From NCBI GenBank assembly GCA_020632885.1, contig JACKEQ010000014.1, forward strand, positions 83,620 to 147,619: a DNA stretch of 64,000 nucleotides. Reading direction: 5' to 3'. Positions 24,217-34,494 of this stretch are shown piece after piece. The notes below the pieces were generated by a model, which searched no databases, was not told where the DNA came from, and saw only the letters and a list, made by a program, of their open reading frames with translations. How positions within the stretch are numbered: position 1 is the first letter of the stretch; each line of letters starts with the position of its first letter. Both the position numbers and the translations under genes were made by a program. This DNA comes from Alphaproteobacteria bacterium. GTDB lineage: Bacteria > Myxococcota_A > UBA796 > GCA-2862545.

Positions 24217-25122
24217 TCACGACGCGTCTTCCGCCACGTCGTCGGGCCCGAGCACGAGCTGCACGAGCCCCGTGCCGTCCGCGATGACGAGGTTCGTGCG
24301 CACACCGACGGCCCGCAGCTTGTGGCGCAGCCGGGAGAGCTGCATGTCGAAACGCTTGCGGAGGACGGACGTCTCGAGGGGCCCCCAGAGCTCCGCAGCG
24401 AGCGCCTCCCACCCGATGGGCTGGCCGACCGCCACGAGCTCGGACACGAGCCGCGCGCAGAGGCCGGAGAGCACGAGGGACCGCCCGTCCGCGAGGTGCA
24501 CGTGCGCCGCGTCGTAGTGGGCGACGATGCGGAGCCGATCGCCGTGGATCCGGTCGTCCGCGGTGGGTTGCGCTCCGACCTGGAGCACCGCGCGGAACGT
24601 CGTGCCAGCCACGCTCCAGGTGGATCCGTCGTCCACCGGCTCGGGAGCATGGGGGCCACTGCGCATCCAGCCCTCCCCGGTGGGCCAGATCTGGCCGTCC
24701 GCGTCCGCGTTCCAGCCGGGACGCACGGCGGGACGCTCGCCCCCGACGAGCGACGCGACGCCGGTGACCACGACCCGCGGCATGCCGGGGGCCTCGAGGG
24801 CCAGCAGGGCGGACGGCGGGTGAACGGCCTCCACCGTCACCCACACGCCCGGAGCGAGCTCGATGTGCTGCCCGGGCTTCAGGTCGACCTCACGCCTGAC
24901 CTCGCCGCCCACCCGGAAGCGCCCGCGCAGCCCGAGGAGCTGGAGCTCCGCCCCGCGCGTGGAGATCATCGCGTGGCACTCGCTCACCCGGCCGTCGTTG
25001 ATGTGGAGAGCCGCGGACCAGAGCCGACCCAGGACGTCACCGTGCACGAGCGTGTGCCGCTCGCCGTCGGGCGCGAGGAGCACGACGGCTCCGGCAGTGT
25101 GGTCGCGTCTGAGGGTCGACAA
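24217..25122 (-). CDS. FHA-domain protein with C-terminal OmpR-type winged helix
   Basis: The protein has 301 residues. The N-terminal third looks like an FHA domain: LVHGDVLGRLWSAALHINDGRVSECHAMIS contains the serine-then-His pattern of the phosphothreonine-binding loop in degenerate form (V-S-x-x-H-A). A middle part of about 90 residues has no recognised motif. The C-terminal part, from about residue 205 (LVLSGLCARLVSELVAVGQ, then a helix-turn-helix in LRKRFDMQLSRLRHKL), resembles the OmpR/PhoB winged helix. So it probably reads phosphothreonine on a kinase and regulates transcription. It is directly upstream of the membrane kinase gene and diverges from the LamG lipoprotein gene, an obvious candidate target. 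Confidence 0.8.
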   Translation of the reverse strand: MSTLRRDHTAGAVVLLAPDGERHTLVHGDVLGRLWSAALHINDGRVSECHAMISTRGAELQLLGLRGRFRVGGEVRREVDLKPGQHIELAPGVWVTVEAVHPPSALLALEAPGMPRVVVTGVASLVGGERPAVRPGWNADADGQIWPTGEGWMRSGPHAPEPVDDGSTWSVAGTTFRAVLQVGAQPTADDRIHGDRLRIVAHYDAAHVHLADGRSLVLSGLCARLVSELVAVGQPIGWEALAAELWGPLETSVLRKRFDMQLSRLRHKLRAVGVRTNLVIADGTGLVQLVLGPDDVAEDAS

Positions 25123-25211
25123 CGGCGGACCTCACGCCGGGTGTGGGAACGGCGTGGGGTCCCCTATCGCGGCGGCATCCATATGCTCGGAGGCGACCAG
25201 GAGAGCCCCCG

Positions 25212-27566
<2,355 letters not shown>

Positions 27567-27572
27567 CGGGCG

Positions 27573-29537
27573 TCAGATCCGCAGACCGACCGTCCACCCG
27601 AGGCGCAGCATGTCGCGGAAGGCCAGGCCGAGCCCGGAGTCGATCTCTGCGACGACTCCGGTCTGCACGCCCAGGCGGTCGGTCAGCTCCCAGCCGGGCT
27701 GCACGCGGAACCTCGTGATCGAAGACACATCGCCCGCGAACTGCACGCCCGTCGTGAGGTCGCCGTCGAGGTAGACCCGCTCGCGCAGGGGCACGTGGGC
27801 CCCCACGCCCCCGGTCAGGCCCGGACCCGCGAAGAACCCGCGCGTGCCGAACTGGAGCACCGAGTAGAGGTGCTTGCCGCCCCACGCGCCCGTCAGGAGC
27901 ACGGTGTTGGCGGTGCCGGTGTTCACGAAGAAGTGGTTGTACCCGTTACGGTGGATGGTCACGAGGCCCACCGCACCGCCGTCGTAGTCCGCGGCCACGT
28001 TCACGAGGCCGAGCTGCAGGCCGCTGCCGTTGCCCCCGTGGTTGATGAGCCCCACCTGGAAGGCGCGCGAGGTGCCGGCGTTGTTCACCAGGCCGACCTG
28101 GAAGCCATCGAGCTCCCGGCTCGTGTTCACGAGCCCGACCTGCATGCCCTGGGCGGACTCCGTGGCGATGTTCATCAGCCCGGCCTGCACACCGCTGGCG
28201 TCCGTGGCGACGTTCGCCCCGATGGCGAGCTGGGCGCCGTTCATGGTCTCGGCGTGGGCGAACGCGAGCGCGAGCTGCACGCCGTCCAGGGTGTCCGCGC
28301 GCGTGTAGATCGTCCCGATCTGCAGGGCCCGGTTGTGCTCGGCGAACGTGCCCACGATGCCGACCTGCGCCGCCGACTCGCCCGCGCGAGGAAGGAAGCC
28401 GACCTGTGCGGGCACGTCCTCGTAGCGGGGCGGCAGGTCGGGCACCGGCGCTGCGACGACCTCCTGGACGCGGTCTGGCGGTGCCTCCGCCACGGGACCG
28501 CGCACAGCGACGGACTCGGTGGCGATAGGCGCGAACTGGAGCTCGGTGACCAGCAGGTGCTCCGCGCTCCCGATGTCGAACACGGCCTCCAGGCGCTGCT
28601 CGCCCTGCTCGAGCACGACCGTGTAGGTGCCGTCCTTCAGGGCGACCTCGACCGCCCGCTCGGGCCCCTTCTGGAGCTCGGCGACCAGACGCCCCTGGCC
28701 GTCGCGCACGAACAGCCGACCCGCGACCGCCTCGTCGAACACGAGCGAGCTCGTGGTCTGCGTGAGGTCCGTGAACACGAAGCCACCGTGGCCCTTCATG
28801 TTCATGTCGAAGATCGCGTGCTGCGGGCCCACGCTGGTGCGCTCCGTGCGCTTCAGGGTCTCGGACGCCGCGAACGCGTACGCCTCGTCGAGCGTCACCC
28901 TGCCGTCGCCCGTGCGGTCCGCCCCGCCGCGCATCCCGCTCACGAGGTAGTGCGTGAAGTACGACGCCCCCACGAGGTCGGACTCCTGGGCCGACTCGTC
29001 GGCCGACGCGCTCATGAGGTACGCCACGCCCTCGACGTCGTTGGACTGATCCTCCAGGAAGGCCGGACGGTGCACGCCGCCCTTGGTGCGGACCATCGCC
29101 CCGCTCGCGCAGGAGTCGAGCACCACCACCTGCACGTCCGCGCCGATGCCCTTGAGGTCCGCGCGGAGCTCGTCGTACGGGTAGCGCTGCTGGCCGAGCA
29201 GCAGGCCGGTCTCGTCGGAGTGACCGCTGTAGTAGACGACCACCTCGGTGCGGAGCCCCCGTTCCTCGGCCACGGCGACCGTGCTCGTGAGGTTGCCGAT
29301 GGCCTCGCGGAGCACGTCGGCGTTCGGCTCGACCAGCAGGGTCTGGTTGCTGGTCGGGACCCCGCCGAGGTCCGAGAGCACAGACGCGAAGGCCTCGGCG
29401 TCCGTGACGGCATACTGCAGGCGGACACGGTCGGCCCCGCCGTCGTTGGCGCCCGCGATGAGCGCGAACCGACGCGTGTCGGCCCACCCCGAGACGGGGA
29501 GGGCCAGGAGTGCTGCGAGGATGGGCAGGCGGGTCAT
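27573..29537 (-). CDS. Exported caspase-like protease fused to LA_2272-type surface repeats
   Basis: The protein has 654 residues with a signal peptide (1-19, ending GWA). A C14 caspase fold follows: VVVYYSGHSDE with His106 and VVVLDSCASGA with Cys143, both in catalytic positions. An EF-hand-like loop DRTGDGRVTLDE (207-218) sits late in the domain. After a linker domain (about 250-350) and a Pro-rich hinge comes a repeat region (about 400-545) of G-x-Q-x-G-L-x-N units such as GMQVGLVN, GFQVGLVN and AFQVGLIN, the pattern of LA_2272-family surface repeats. The rest is a beta-rich C-terminus. ATG 29537 overlaps the anti-sigma stop, placing it last in the cyclase/sigma/anti-sigma operon. The catalytic pair is intact, so proteolysis outside the cytoplasm is expected. 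Confidence 0.85.
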   Translation of the reverse strand: MTRLPILAALLALPVSGWADTRRFALIAGANDGGADRVRLQYAVTDAEAFASVLSDLGGVPTSNQTLLVEPNADVLREAIGNLTSTVAVAEERGLRTEVVVYYSGHSDETGLLLGQQRYPYDELRADLKGIGADVQVVVLDSCASGAMVRTKGGVHRPAFLEDQSNDVEGVAYLMSASADESAQESDLVGASYFTHYLVSGMRGGADRTGDGRVTLDEAYAFAASETLKRTERTSVGPQHAIFDMNMKGHGGFVFTDLTQTTSSLVFDEAVAGRLFVRDGQGRLVAELQKGPERAVEVALKDGTYTVVLEQGEQRLEAVFDIGSAEHLLVTELQFAPIATESVAVRGPVAEAPPDRVQEVVAAPVPDLPPRYEDVPAQVGFLPRAGESAAQVGIVGTFAEHNRALQIGTIYTRADTLDGVQLALAFAHAETMNGAQLAIGANVATDASGVQAGLMNIATESAQGMQVGLVNTSRELDGFQVGLVNNAGTSRAFQVGLINHGGNGSGLQLGLVNVAADYDGGAVGLVTIHRNGYNHFFVNTGTANTVLLTGAWGGKHLYSVLQFGTRGFFAGPGLTGGVGAHVPLRERVYLDGDLTTGVQFAGDVSSITRFRVQPGWELTDRLGVQTGVVAEIDSGLGLAFRDMLRLGWTVGLRI

Positions 29538-30283
29538 CGCGCGCCTCCTTTGTCCACCGTGAACACCGTAGCCCTCAACGGGGCGTCCAGCTCGAGATCC
29601 TCGTGTGTCCCCCACGACCGCACGGCGTCCTCGACCTCCGCGAGATCGAAGTCCGCGGGGCTCGTCACGAAGAAGAACCGCTCGTGGTCGGGCGCATCGT
29701 CGAGCTCGTAGCTCTCGGCCAGCGGCACCCCGCTCCCCGGCTGGAGCACCACGGCGCTCCGCCCCCGGATCGGCAGGTGCCAGGTGATGACACCGTTCCC
29801 GTCGATCGACCCGACAGCCCCGAACTCCGCCCCTCCGCTGGTGTAGCTGACCTGGAGGACGTCTCCCGCCCCGGCCTTCCCGCCGTCCACCAACAGCTCC
29901 GCATCCGCCCCGGTGCGGCGGTACACCTGGAGCATCGGCGTGCCCTTCACCCGCGTGACCTCGACCTCCGGCCCCTCGGGTCCGAGAACCCGCGGGAGCA
30001 CGGCCATCGCGACCACGGCGGCCATCAGGACGGGCGCCAGGGCCCAGCCCCAGCTCCGGCCACGCGCAGATGCGGCCTGCGCGCCCACCCGCGCCGCGAA
30101 CACCCGCGGCGGCACGCCCTTCAGCACGTCCCGGTCGCTGGCCTCCAGCTCGGCGAGCCGCGCCTGCAGGCCGTCACCCAGGGTGGCCTCCACGAGGGCG
30201 GCGCGCTCCGGTGGGAGCTCCCCGAGGGCGTACTGCTCGACCCAGAGATCGGGGATCTGACGGGACTGATTCGTCGGCTTCAT
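29534..30283 (-). CDS. Transmembrane anti-sigma factor-like protein
   Basis: The protein has 249 residues. The N-terminal cytoplasmic part (10-60: LWVEQYALGELPPERAALVE) resembles the helical bundle of anti-sigma domains without the zinc H-x-x-x-C-x-x-C. A membrane helix lies at about 79-97. The outer part (about 105-190: GTPMLQVYRRTG, DVLQVSYTSGG, GVITWHLP) looks like the DUF4384-type beta domain seen on anti-sigma proteins next to caspases. It begins on the stop of the ECF sigma gene (ATGA) and its own stop overlaps the caspase start, so all three are translated together. It should sequester the ECF factor until an outside signal arrives. Confidence 0.82.
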   Translation of the reverse strand: MKPTNQSRQIPDLWVEQYALGELPPERAALVEATLGDGLQARLAELEASDRDVLKGVPPRVFAARVGAQAASARGRSWGWALAPVLMAAVVAMAVLPRVLGPEGPEVEVTRVKGTPMLQVYRRTGADAELLVDGGKAGAGDVLQVSYTSGGAEFGAVGSIDGNGVITWHLPIRGRSAVVLQPGSGVPLAESYELDDAPDHERFFFVTSPADFDLAEVEDAVRSWGTHEDLELDAPLRATVFTVDKGGAR

Positions 30284-30762
30284 ACCACACCTTCCAGCTC
30301 GTGCAGGCTCGCGCGCAGCCCGCGGAGGCGCTTCCGCACCCCCGACACGCTCATCCCCACCTCCTCGGCGACCTCCTCCAGCGTGAACCCGTCGAGCAGG
30401 TGCATCACCGCGATGGTGGCCGTGGAGTCCTTCTCCGCCCCGAAGAGCCGCTCCAGGAGGGCGCTCGCGAGGGTCCGCTCCTCGGTGGAGCCCGCGATGG
30501 CGATGCGGGTGAGGAGCTCGTCGTCCGGGTGCTCCGGGTGGCGCTTCGCCGTCCGGATCCGGTTCAGCGAGACGTTGGTGGCGATGCGGTAGAGCAGGCT
30601 CGAAGGTGACGACACCTCGAGCTCGTCCGCGCGTCGCAGCACCTGGACGAACACGTCCTGGGTGGCTTCCATCGCCTTCTCCTCGTTGCGGAGCAGGAAC
30701 CGACACCGTCGCTGGACCATCGGCCCGTAGCGCGCGTAGAGCTCCGCTACGTCGACGGCCAT
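30280..30762 (-). CDS. ECF-type RNA polymerase sigma factor
   Basis: The protein has 160 residues. Region 2 runs from LYARYGPMVQRRCRFLL through EATQDVFVQVLRR and SLLYRIATNVSLNRIR; region 4 ends FTLEEVAEEVGMSVSGVRKRLRGLR with its helix-turn-helix. There is no region 3, as expected for an ECF factor. CCGGAG lies six bases before ATG 30762; an upstream frame to 30840 has no ribosome site. It is followed by its probable anti-sigma and the caspase fusion, and preceded by 74 bp after the cyclase stop, which may hold an autoregulated promoter that I could not identify. Confidence 0.93.
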   Translation of the reverse strand: MAVDVAELYARYGPMVQRRCRFLLRNEEKAMEATQDVFVQVLRRADELEVSSPSSLLYRIATNVSLNRIRTAKRHPEHPDDELLTRIAIAGSTEERTLASALLERLFGAEKDSTATIAVMHLLDGFTLEEVAEEVGMSVSGVRKRLRGLRASLHELEGVV

Positions 30763-30836
30763 GTCCGACTCCGGTGGGGTTCGAGGGGGTGATTCGGCTG
30801 CATGCGGGAGTTGGACACCACGGGCCCGCGGAGCTG

Positions 30837-32369
30837 TCACCGCAGCCCGATCTTTTCTCCGTCGACCTCGTGCAGGTGGTAGAGCGGGACGAGACCCTTG
30901 CCCTTCATCTGCACGGATCCGAGACCCTTCCCGCGCACGCCGGGCTCACCGTCGATGCACGACCAGGCCTCGGCGGACAGGCTCACGCCGTTCTCGTGGC
31001 CGAGGGACTCCACGCGGGCGGCCGTGTTCACGGTGTCGCCCCAGAGGTCGAACTGGTACTGCTGGCGCCCGAGCACGCCCGCCACCACGGGCCCGTACGC
31101 GATGCCGACGCGCACACCCCAGGCCGTGGGGAGCTGGGCGGCGAGCTTGATCATGTCGCGACCGCACCGGGCGCACTGGAGCACGGGGTTCTCGACGGGA
31201 TCGAGCAGCCCGGCCACCGCCATGAAGGAGTCGCCGATCGTCTTGATCTTCTGCATGTGGTGCTTGCCCATGAGGCCCTCGTAGGCCTCCACGAGCTTCT
31301 GCAGGTTGGCGAGCACCTCCTCGGGCTCCCGGCTCTCGGAGAAGGCCGTGAAGCCGACGATGTCGCAGAAGAGCACCGCAACGCCCTCGTAGCGACGGGG
31401 CTTCACGTTGTCGGTCTCCTGGAGCTCGGCGACGATGGCGTCGGGCAGGATGACCCGCAGGAGCTCGTTGGCCCGGCGCTTCTCGAGCTCGATCTGCTCC
31501 AGGTGGTCGACCGCCCGGTCGCGGAGCTGCTTCTTCTCGAGGCACGCGCCGATCCGGGCCTGCAGGAGGACCTGATCGAAGGGCTTGGGCAGGTAGTCGT
31601 CCGCGCCGAGCTGGATGCACTCCACGATCTTCGGGAGCTCGTCGAGCCCGCTGATCATGATGACCGGGATGTGGCGGAGGTAGTTGTCCTGCTTCATCAC
31701 CGACAGCACGCCCGTTCCGTCCAGGCGGGGCATCTGGAGATCGAGCAGCACGAGGTCGAACCGGCGGCTCTCGAGCTCGTCGAGGGCCTCCACCCCGTCG
31801 GAGGCCTCGGCGACCACGTGGCCCCCGCGACGCAGGAGGCGGGTGAGGAGCTCACGGTTGGCGACGTTGTCGTCCACCACCAGGATGCGGCCCTGGATCT
31901 TCGATGCGCCCGCCACGTGCGCGCCCGGCGAGGGCATGCGGCTGCGCGGGATGGCGATGGGCGTGGGCGCCACGGGACGGCCGGGCTCGGACAGATCGCG
32001 GGCGAGCTCGTCGATGTCCGACAGGATCTCCTTGCCCCCACGGACGACCCGCGAGAGGTCCGTGAGCACCGTGGTGGCACCGAGATCCTCGGCCTCCTGC
32101 AGCAGGATCTCGCCGTAGCCGATGATGTGGTTGAGCGGCGTGCGCAGATCGTGCCGGATCTGGGAGGCCGACCATCCGTCGGGGTTGCCCTCGGCCACCC
32201 GGAGCACGCGGCGATGCAGCTCGGCCGTCGCGTTCGCGATGGTCTCGAGGTCGCCCATCATCTCCTCCGAGTTGCGGGCGACCGCGCTGTCCCGGACACG
32301 CTCGACCGCCGCGAGGATCGCGTCGAGCTTGATCTGGAACGGGGCGAGGAGGGTCTGAGAAGCGTGCAT
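30837..32369 (-). CDS. Histidine-phosphotransfer (DHp)/receiver/class III nucleotidyl cyclase protein
   Basis: The protein has 510 residues. RHDLRTPLNHIIGYGE (72-87) is an H-box with His73, but no ATP-binding kinase domain follows. A receiver domain (160-280) has the acidic pair Asp166-Asp167 and phospho-acceptor Asp210. After a short coiled coil comes a class III cyclase domain: VLFCDIVGFT with Asp336, IKTIGDSFMA with Asp380, and FDLWGDTVNTAARVE, so metal and nucleotide sites look intact. A Cys-x-x-Cys (QCARCGR) interrupts the cyclase domain. It should make cAMP or cGMP in response to a partner kinase that phosphorylates the receiver. It lies upstream of the ECF sigma gene on the same strand. 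Confidence 0.9.
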   Translation of the reverse strand: MHASQTLLAPFQIKLDAILAAVERVRDSAVARNSEEMMGDLETIANATAELHRRVLRVAEGNPDGWSASQIRHDLRTPLNHIIGYGEILLQEAEDLGATTVLTDLSRVVRGGKEILSDIDELARDLSEPGRPVAPTPIAIPRSRMPSPGAHVAGASKIQGRILVVDDNVANRELLTRLLRRGGHVVAEASDGVEALDELESRRFDLVLLDLQMPRLDGTGVLSVMKQDNYLRHIPVIMISGLDELPKIVECIQLGADDYLPKPFDQVLLQARIGACLEKKQLRDRAVDHLEQIELEKRRANELLRVILPDAIVAELQETDNVKPRRYEGVAVLFCDIVGFTAFSESREPEEVLANLQKLVEAYEGLMGKHHMQKIKTIGDSFMAVAGLLDPVENPVLQCARCGRDMIKLAAQLPTAWGVRVGIAYGPVVAGVLGRQQYQFDLWGDTVNTAARVESLGHENGVSLSAEAWSCIDGEPGVRGKGLGSVQMKGKGLVPLYHLHEVDGEKIGLR

Positions 32370-32414
32370 CCAGCCATCCTATGCCGACTGGTCGAGGATG
32401 CACGGTGAGATCGA

Positions 32415-32858
32415 TCACCCCCGGTCGCGGTCGGGCGGATCCTGCATCACCTTCCGGGCTGCCTCTTCTGCCACCTGTCGCATCAGGGCGCGTTGAGCGG
32501 CGTCACGCTCCGCCCGGGCCGCGGCGAGCAGGGTGCGGGCCTCGCCCTCCTCGGGGAGCGGCACGCCGGCCAGCACCGCCCGGAGGTCCGCCACGGTCTG
32601 CTGGAGCGCCATGTTCTGCTGTCCCAGGGCCTCCGCCGCCGGCAGCTGCGTCTCCAGGGCCTCGATCTGGAGCCGAGCCCGCGACAGGGCCGACACGAGC
32701 GAGAGATTCTCGGCCTCGAGGGCTGCCATGCGCACCTCCGCCTGCGGCCGCGGGAGCCCGGTGGCATCCCTGACGCCCACAGAGGCCAGCCAGCCCAGGG
32801 CCGCGCCGAGGGCGATGCCCCCGAGAGCGATCAACAGCGCCGGCAGGAGGCTGATCAT
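32415..32858 (-). CDS. Membrane-anchored coiled-coil protein
   Basis: The protein has 147 residues: one N-terminal membrane helix (3-29, LLPALLIALGGIALGAALGWL) followed by a long helical, Ala/Glu/Leu-rich region with heptads (about 42-95) and a charged C-terminus. No enzyme motif. ATG 32858 overlaps the stop of the deoxynucleoside kinase gene (ATGA), so both are made together. The pairing with a nucleoside kinase gives no obvious function. It is about 45 bp upstream of the cyclase gene start, on the same strand. Confidence 0.68.
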   Translation of the reverse strand: MISLLPALLIALGGIALGAALGWLASVGVRDATGLPRPQAEVRMAALEAENLSLVSALSRARLQIEALETQLPAAEALGQQNMALQQTVADLRAVLAGVPLPEEGEARTLLAAARAERDAAQRALMRQVAEEAARKVMQDPPDRDRG

Positions 32859-33508
32859 ACGCCGCGGGTGGGGCTCCAGCGCACCTCGCGCAGGAAGTTG
32901 GACGAGAGGTACTCGCGCTCGATCACGGCCGCCATCTCGTCGGCGTCGCGGTACTGCTCCCAGTTCACCCGGATGACGGGGATCATCTTGGAGATGTCCG
33001 TGATGAACGCCTCGTACTCCCGCCGGAGGGCCGCGAGGTACTCGAGGCTGATGCCAGTCTCGACATCGCGGTTGCGCTCGTGCACGCGAGAGAGGGAGCT
33101 CTCGGGCGTGAGGTCGAGGTAGACGATGACGTGGGGACGGCACATGAAGTTGCTCATGTGCTTGAAGAGATCCAGGTAGGTCCTGTAGTCCCGCTCGTCC
33201 ATGAGGCCCTGGTCCACCAGCGTCTTCGCGAACACGGCGTCCTCGTAGATCGTGCGGTCCTGCACGCCGCCGCCCCCGCGCCAGATGATCTCCTGGTGCT
33301 GCTGGAACCGGCGGTTGAGCAGGTAGATCTGGGTGGCGAAGCTGTACTTCGCCGTGTCGCGGTAGAAGTCCGCGAGGTACTCGTTGTCCGCGACCGGCTC
33401 GTAGTAGACGGGCAGGTCGAGATGCTGGCCGAGCGCCGTCGCCAGCGTGGTCTTGCCAGCGCCGATCAGCCCGGCGATGCCGATGAAGAGGTCCTGAAGG
33501 CCGCTCAT
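32855..33508 (-). CDS. Deoxynucleoside kinase (deoxyadenosine/deoxyguanosine-kinase type)
   Basis: The protein has 217 residues. The P-loop is GLIGAGKTT at 13-21, the Asp-Arg-Thr motif VQDRTIYEDAVFA follows in the middle, and a lid-like Arg-rich segment (SLSRVHERNRDVE) lies after VIVYLDLTPE. These match the dNK/TK2 family, which phosphorylates deoxynucleosides for salvage. I chose ATG 33508 (MSGLQDLFIGI); the frame continues upstream to 33586 but that part would overlap the hairpin at 33519-33551. No signal peptide. Complete and usual length. Confidence 0.9.
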   Translation of the reverse strand: MSGLQDLFIGIAGLIGAGKTTLATALGQHLDLPVYYEPVADNEYLADFYRDTAKYSFATQIYLLNRRFQQHQEIIWRGGGGVQDRTIYEDAVFAKTLVDQGLMDERDYRTYLDLFKHMSNFMCRPHVIVYLDLTPESSLSRVHERNRDVETGISLEYLAALRREYEAFITDISKMIPVIRVNWEQYRDADEMAAVIEREYLSSNFLREVRWSPTRGV

Positions 33509-33518
33509 GCGGAAGTGC

Positions 33519-33551
33519 CCCCCGAAGCGCGCATTGCACACGCTTCGGGGG
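33519..33551 (-). terminator. Hairpin between two minus-strand genes
   Basis: CCCCCGAAGCG and CGCTTCGGGGG form a perfect 11-bp stem around an 11-base loop in the 74-bp gap between the gene ending at 33583 and the kinase start at 33508. No T run follows, so it could slow or end transcription from the upstream gene or be a processing site. Confidence 0.45.
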
Positions 33552-33582
33552 TAACCCCATGAGCGGGGCGGTTCACCCGCCC

Positions 33583-34071
33583 TCACCCGCTGTCGATCCC
33601 CATCGCGTGGAGCGCCCGGGCGAGCGACCCACCCTCGACGGGGACGCCGTTCACGGCGAGCGTGCGCGGCTGGAGGACCGGACGCGCGCTGAGCGGACGC
33701 AGCACGCGGGCACCGAGCGCGACCGTCGCGTGCTCACCGAACGCGCCGACCATCCGGTCGAGCACGCCCAGCGACCGCACCAGGCGGACGAACACGTTGC
33801 CGCGGTTCGCGGGGGCGTCGAGCACCCACGCGAGTCCGTGCCGGGACAGCTCGGCGTCGGCGACGATCAGGCGATCCTCCACACCGTCCAGCTCGCCGGC
33901 CGGGACGGCGACGATCTGGCACCACGGCGCGCTCGCGAGGGAGGGCTGCGGGGCGAGGGTGTGGCGGAAGCCCGCGTACCAGACCTCCCCGAGACGACCG
34001 GCCACGGGCAGGGCGTCACGGGGCGAGCCGTGTGGAGACACGCGGTAGATGGAGAGGATGTCGTGGCGCAT
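33583..34071 (-). CDS. Hypothetical soluble protein
   Basis: The protein has 162 residues and begins MRHDILSIYRVSPHGS. It has no signal peptide and no membrane helix. Pattern suggests an alpha/beta fold with strands WCQIVAVPAGE, LAWVLDAP and ATVALGARVLRPL. I recognise no family. GGAGG lies five bases before ATG 34071. It may lead the operon with the deoxynucleoside kinase, though a hairpin separates them. The 420 bp upstream hold no gene. Confidence 0.62.
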   Translation of the reverse strand: MRHDILSIYRVSPHGSPRDALPVAGRLGEVWYAGFRHTLAPQPSLASAPWCQIVAVPAGELDGVEDRLIVADAELSRHGLAWVLDAPANRGNVFVRLVRSLGVLDRMVGAFGEHATVALGARVLRPLSARPVLQPRTLAVNGVPVEGGSLARALHAMGIDSG

Positions 34072-34494
34072 TCTGGCCTCCTTCTGGCCTCCGTCCGAGC
34101 AGGCTCGGGCGGCGACCTCGGGTTTCGCGGACGTACGTCCGCACCTCCTCCGGCGGAGGAGAGGGGGCCGAGGGCCTGTGCGTGGCCGATCGTGAGACCG
34201 GAGACGAGAAAACCCTCGGTGGCGGTGAGCTTCCGAGGGTTCGGGGGTTCCTGGAGGGCCGTTGGACACGGCCAGGATCGCTACCTCGGTGCTCGCCTCG
34301 TTTCGGTGGGATCGAGAAGTGTCACATGGACTCCAGGTTCCGGCGCTCTGCCGGCAATCTACGAGGAGATGTAGCTGATCCCCAGATTTCTGCAAGGACG
34401 ATCTTTCGTGCGCGATCGCGGTGACACGAGCGACGGGTGCCGGTGTCCCACGGACGAAGCGGCTCGCAGAGAGCCCGCAGAGCTGGAGGCACCC
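34072..34494. other. Non-coding divergent region rich in inverted repeats
   Basis: No convincing gene. Inverted repeats seen: GGACGTACGTCC at 34128-34139; CTCCTCCG with CGGAGGAG around one base near 34144-34160; AACCCTCGG (34211-34219) with CCGAGGGTT (34233-34241), which on the minus strand is followed by TTCTCG; and CGCGATCGCG near 34412. The region is less GC-rich than the coding sequence around it, particularly 34300-34400, as expected for promoters of the divergent genes. A small RNA here is possible but not shown. Confidence 0.5.
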
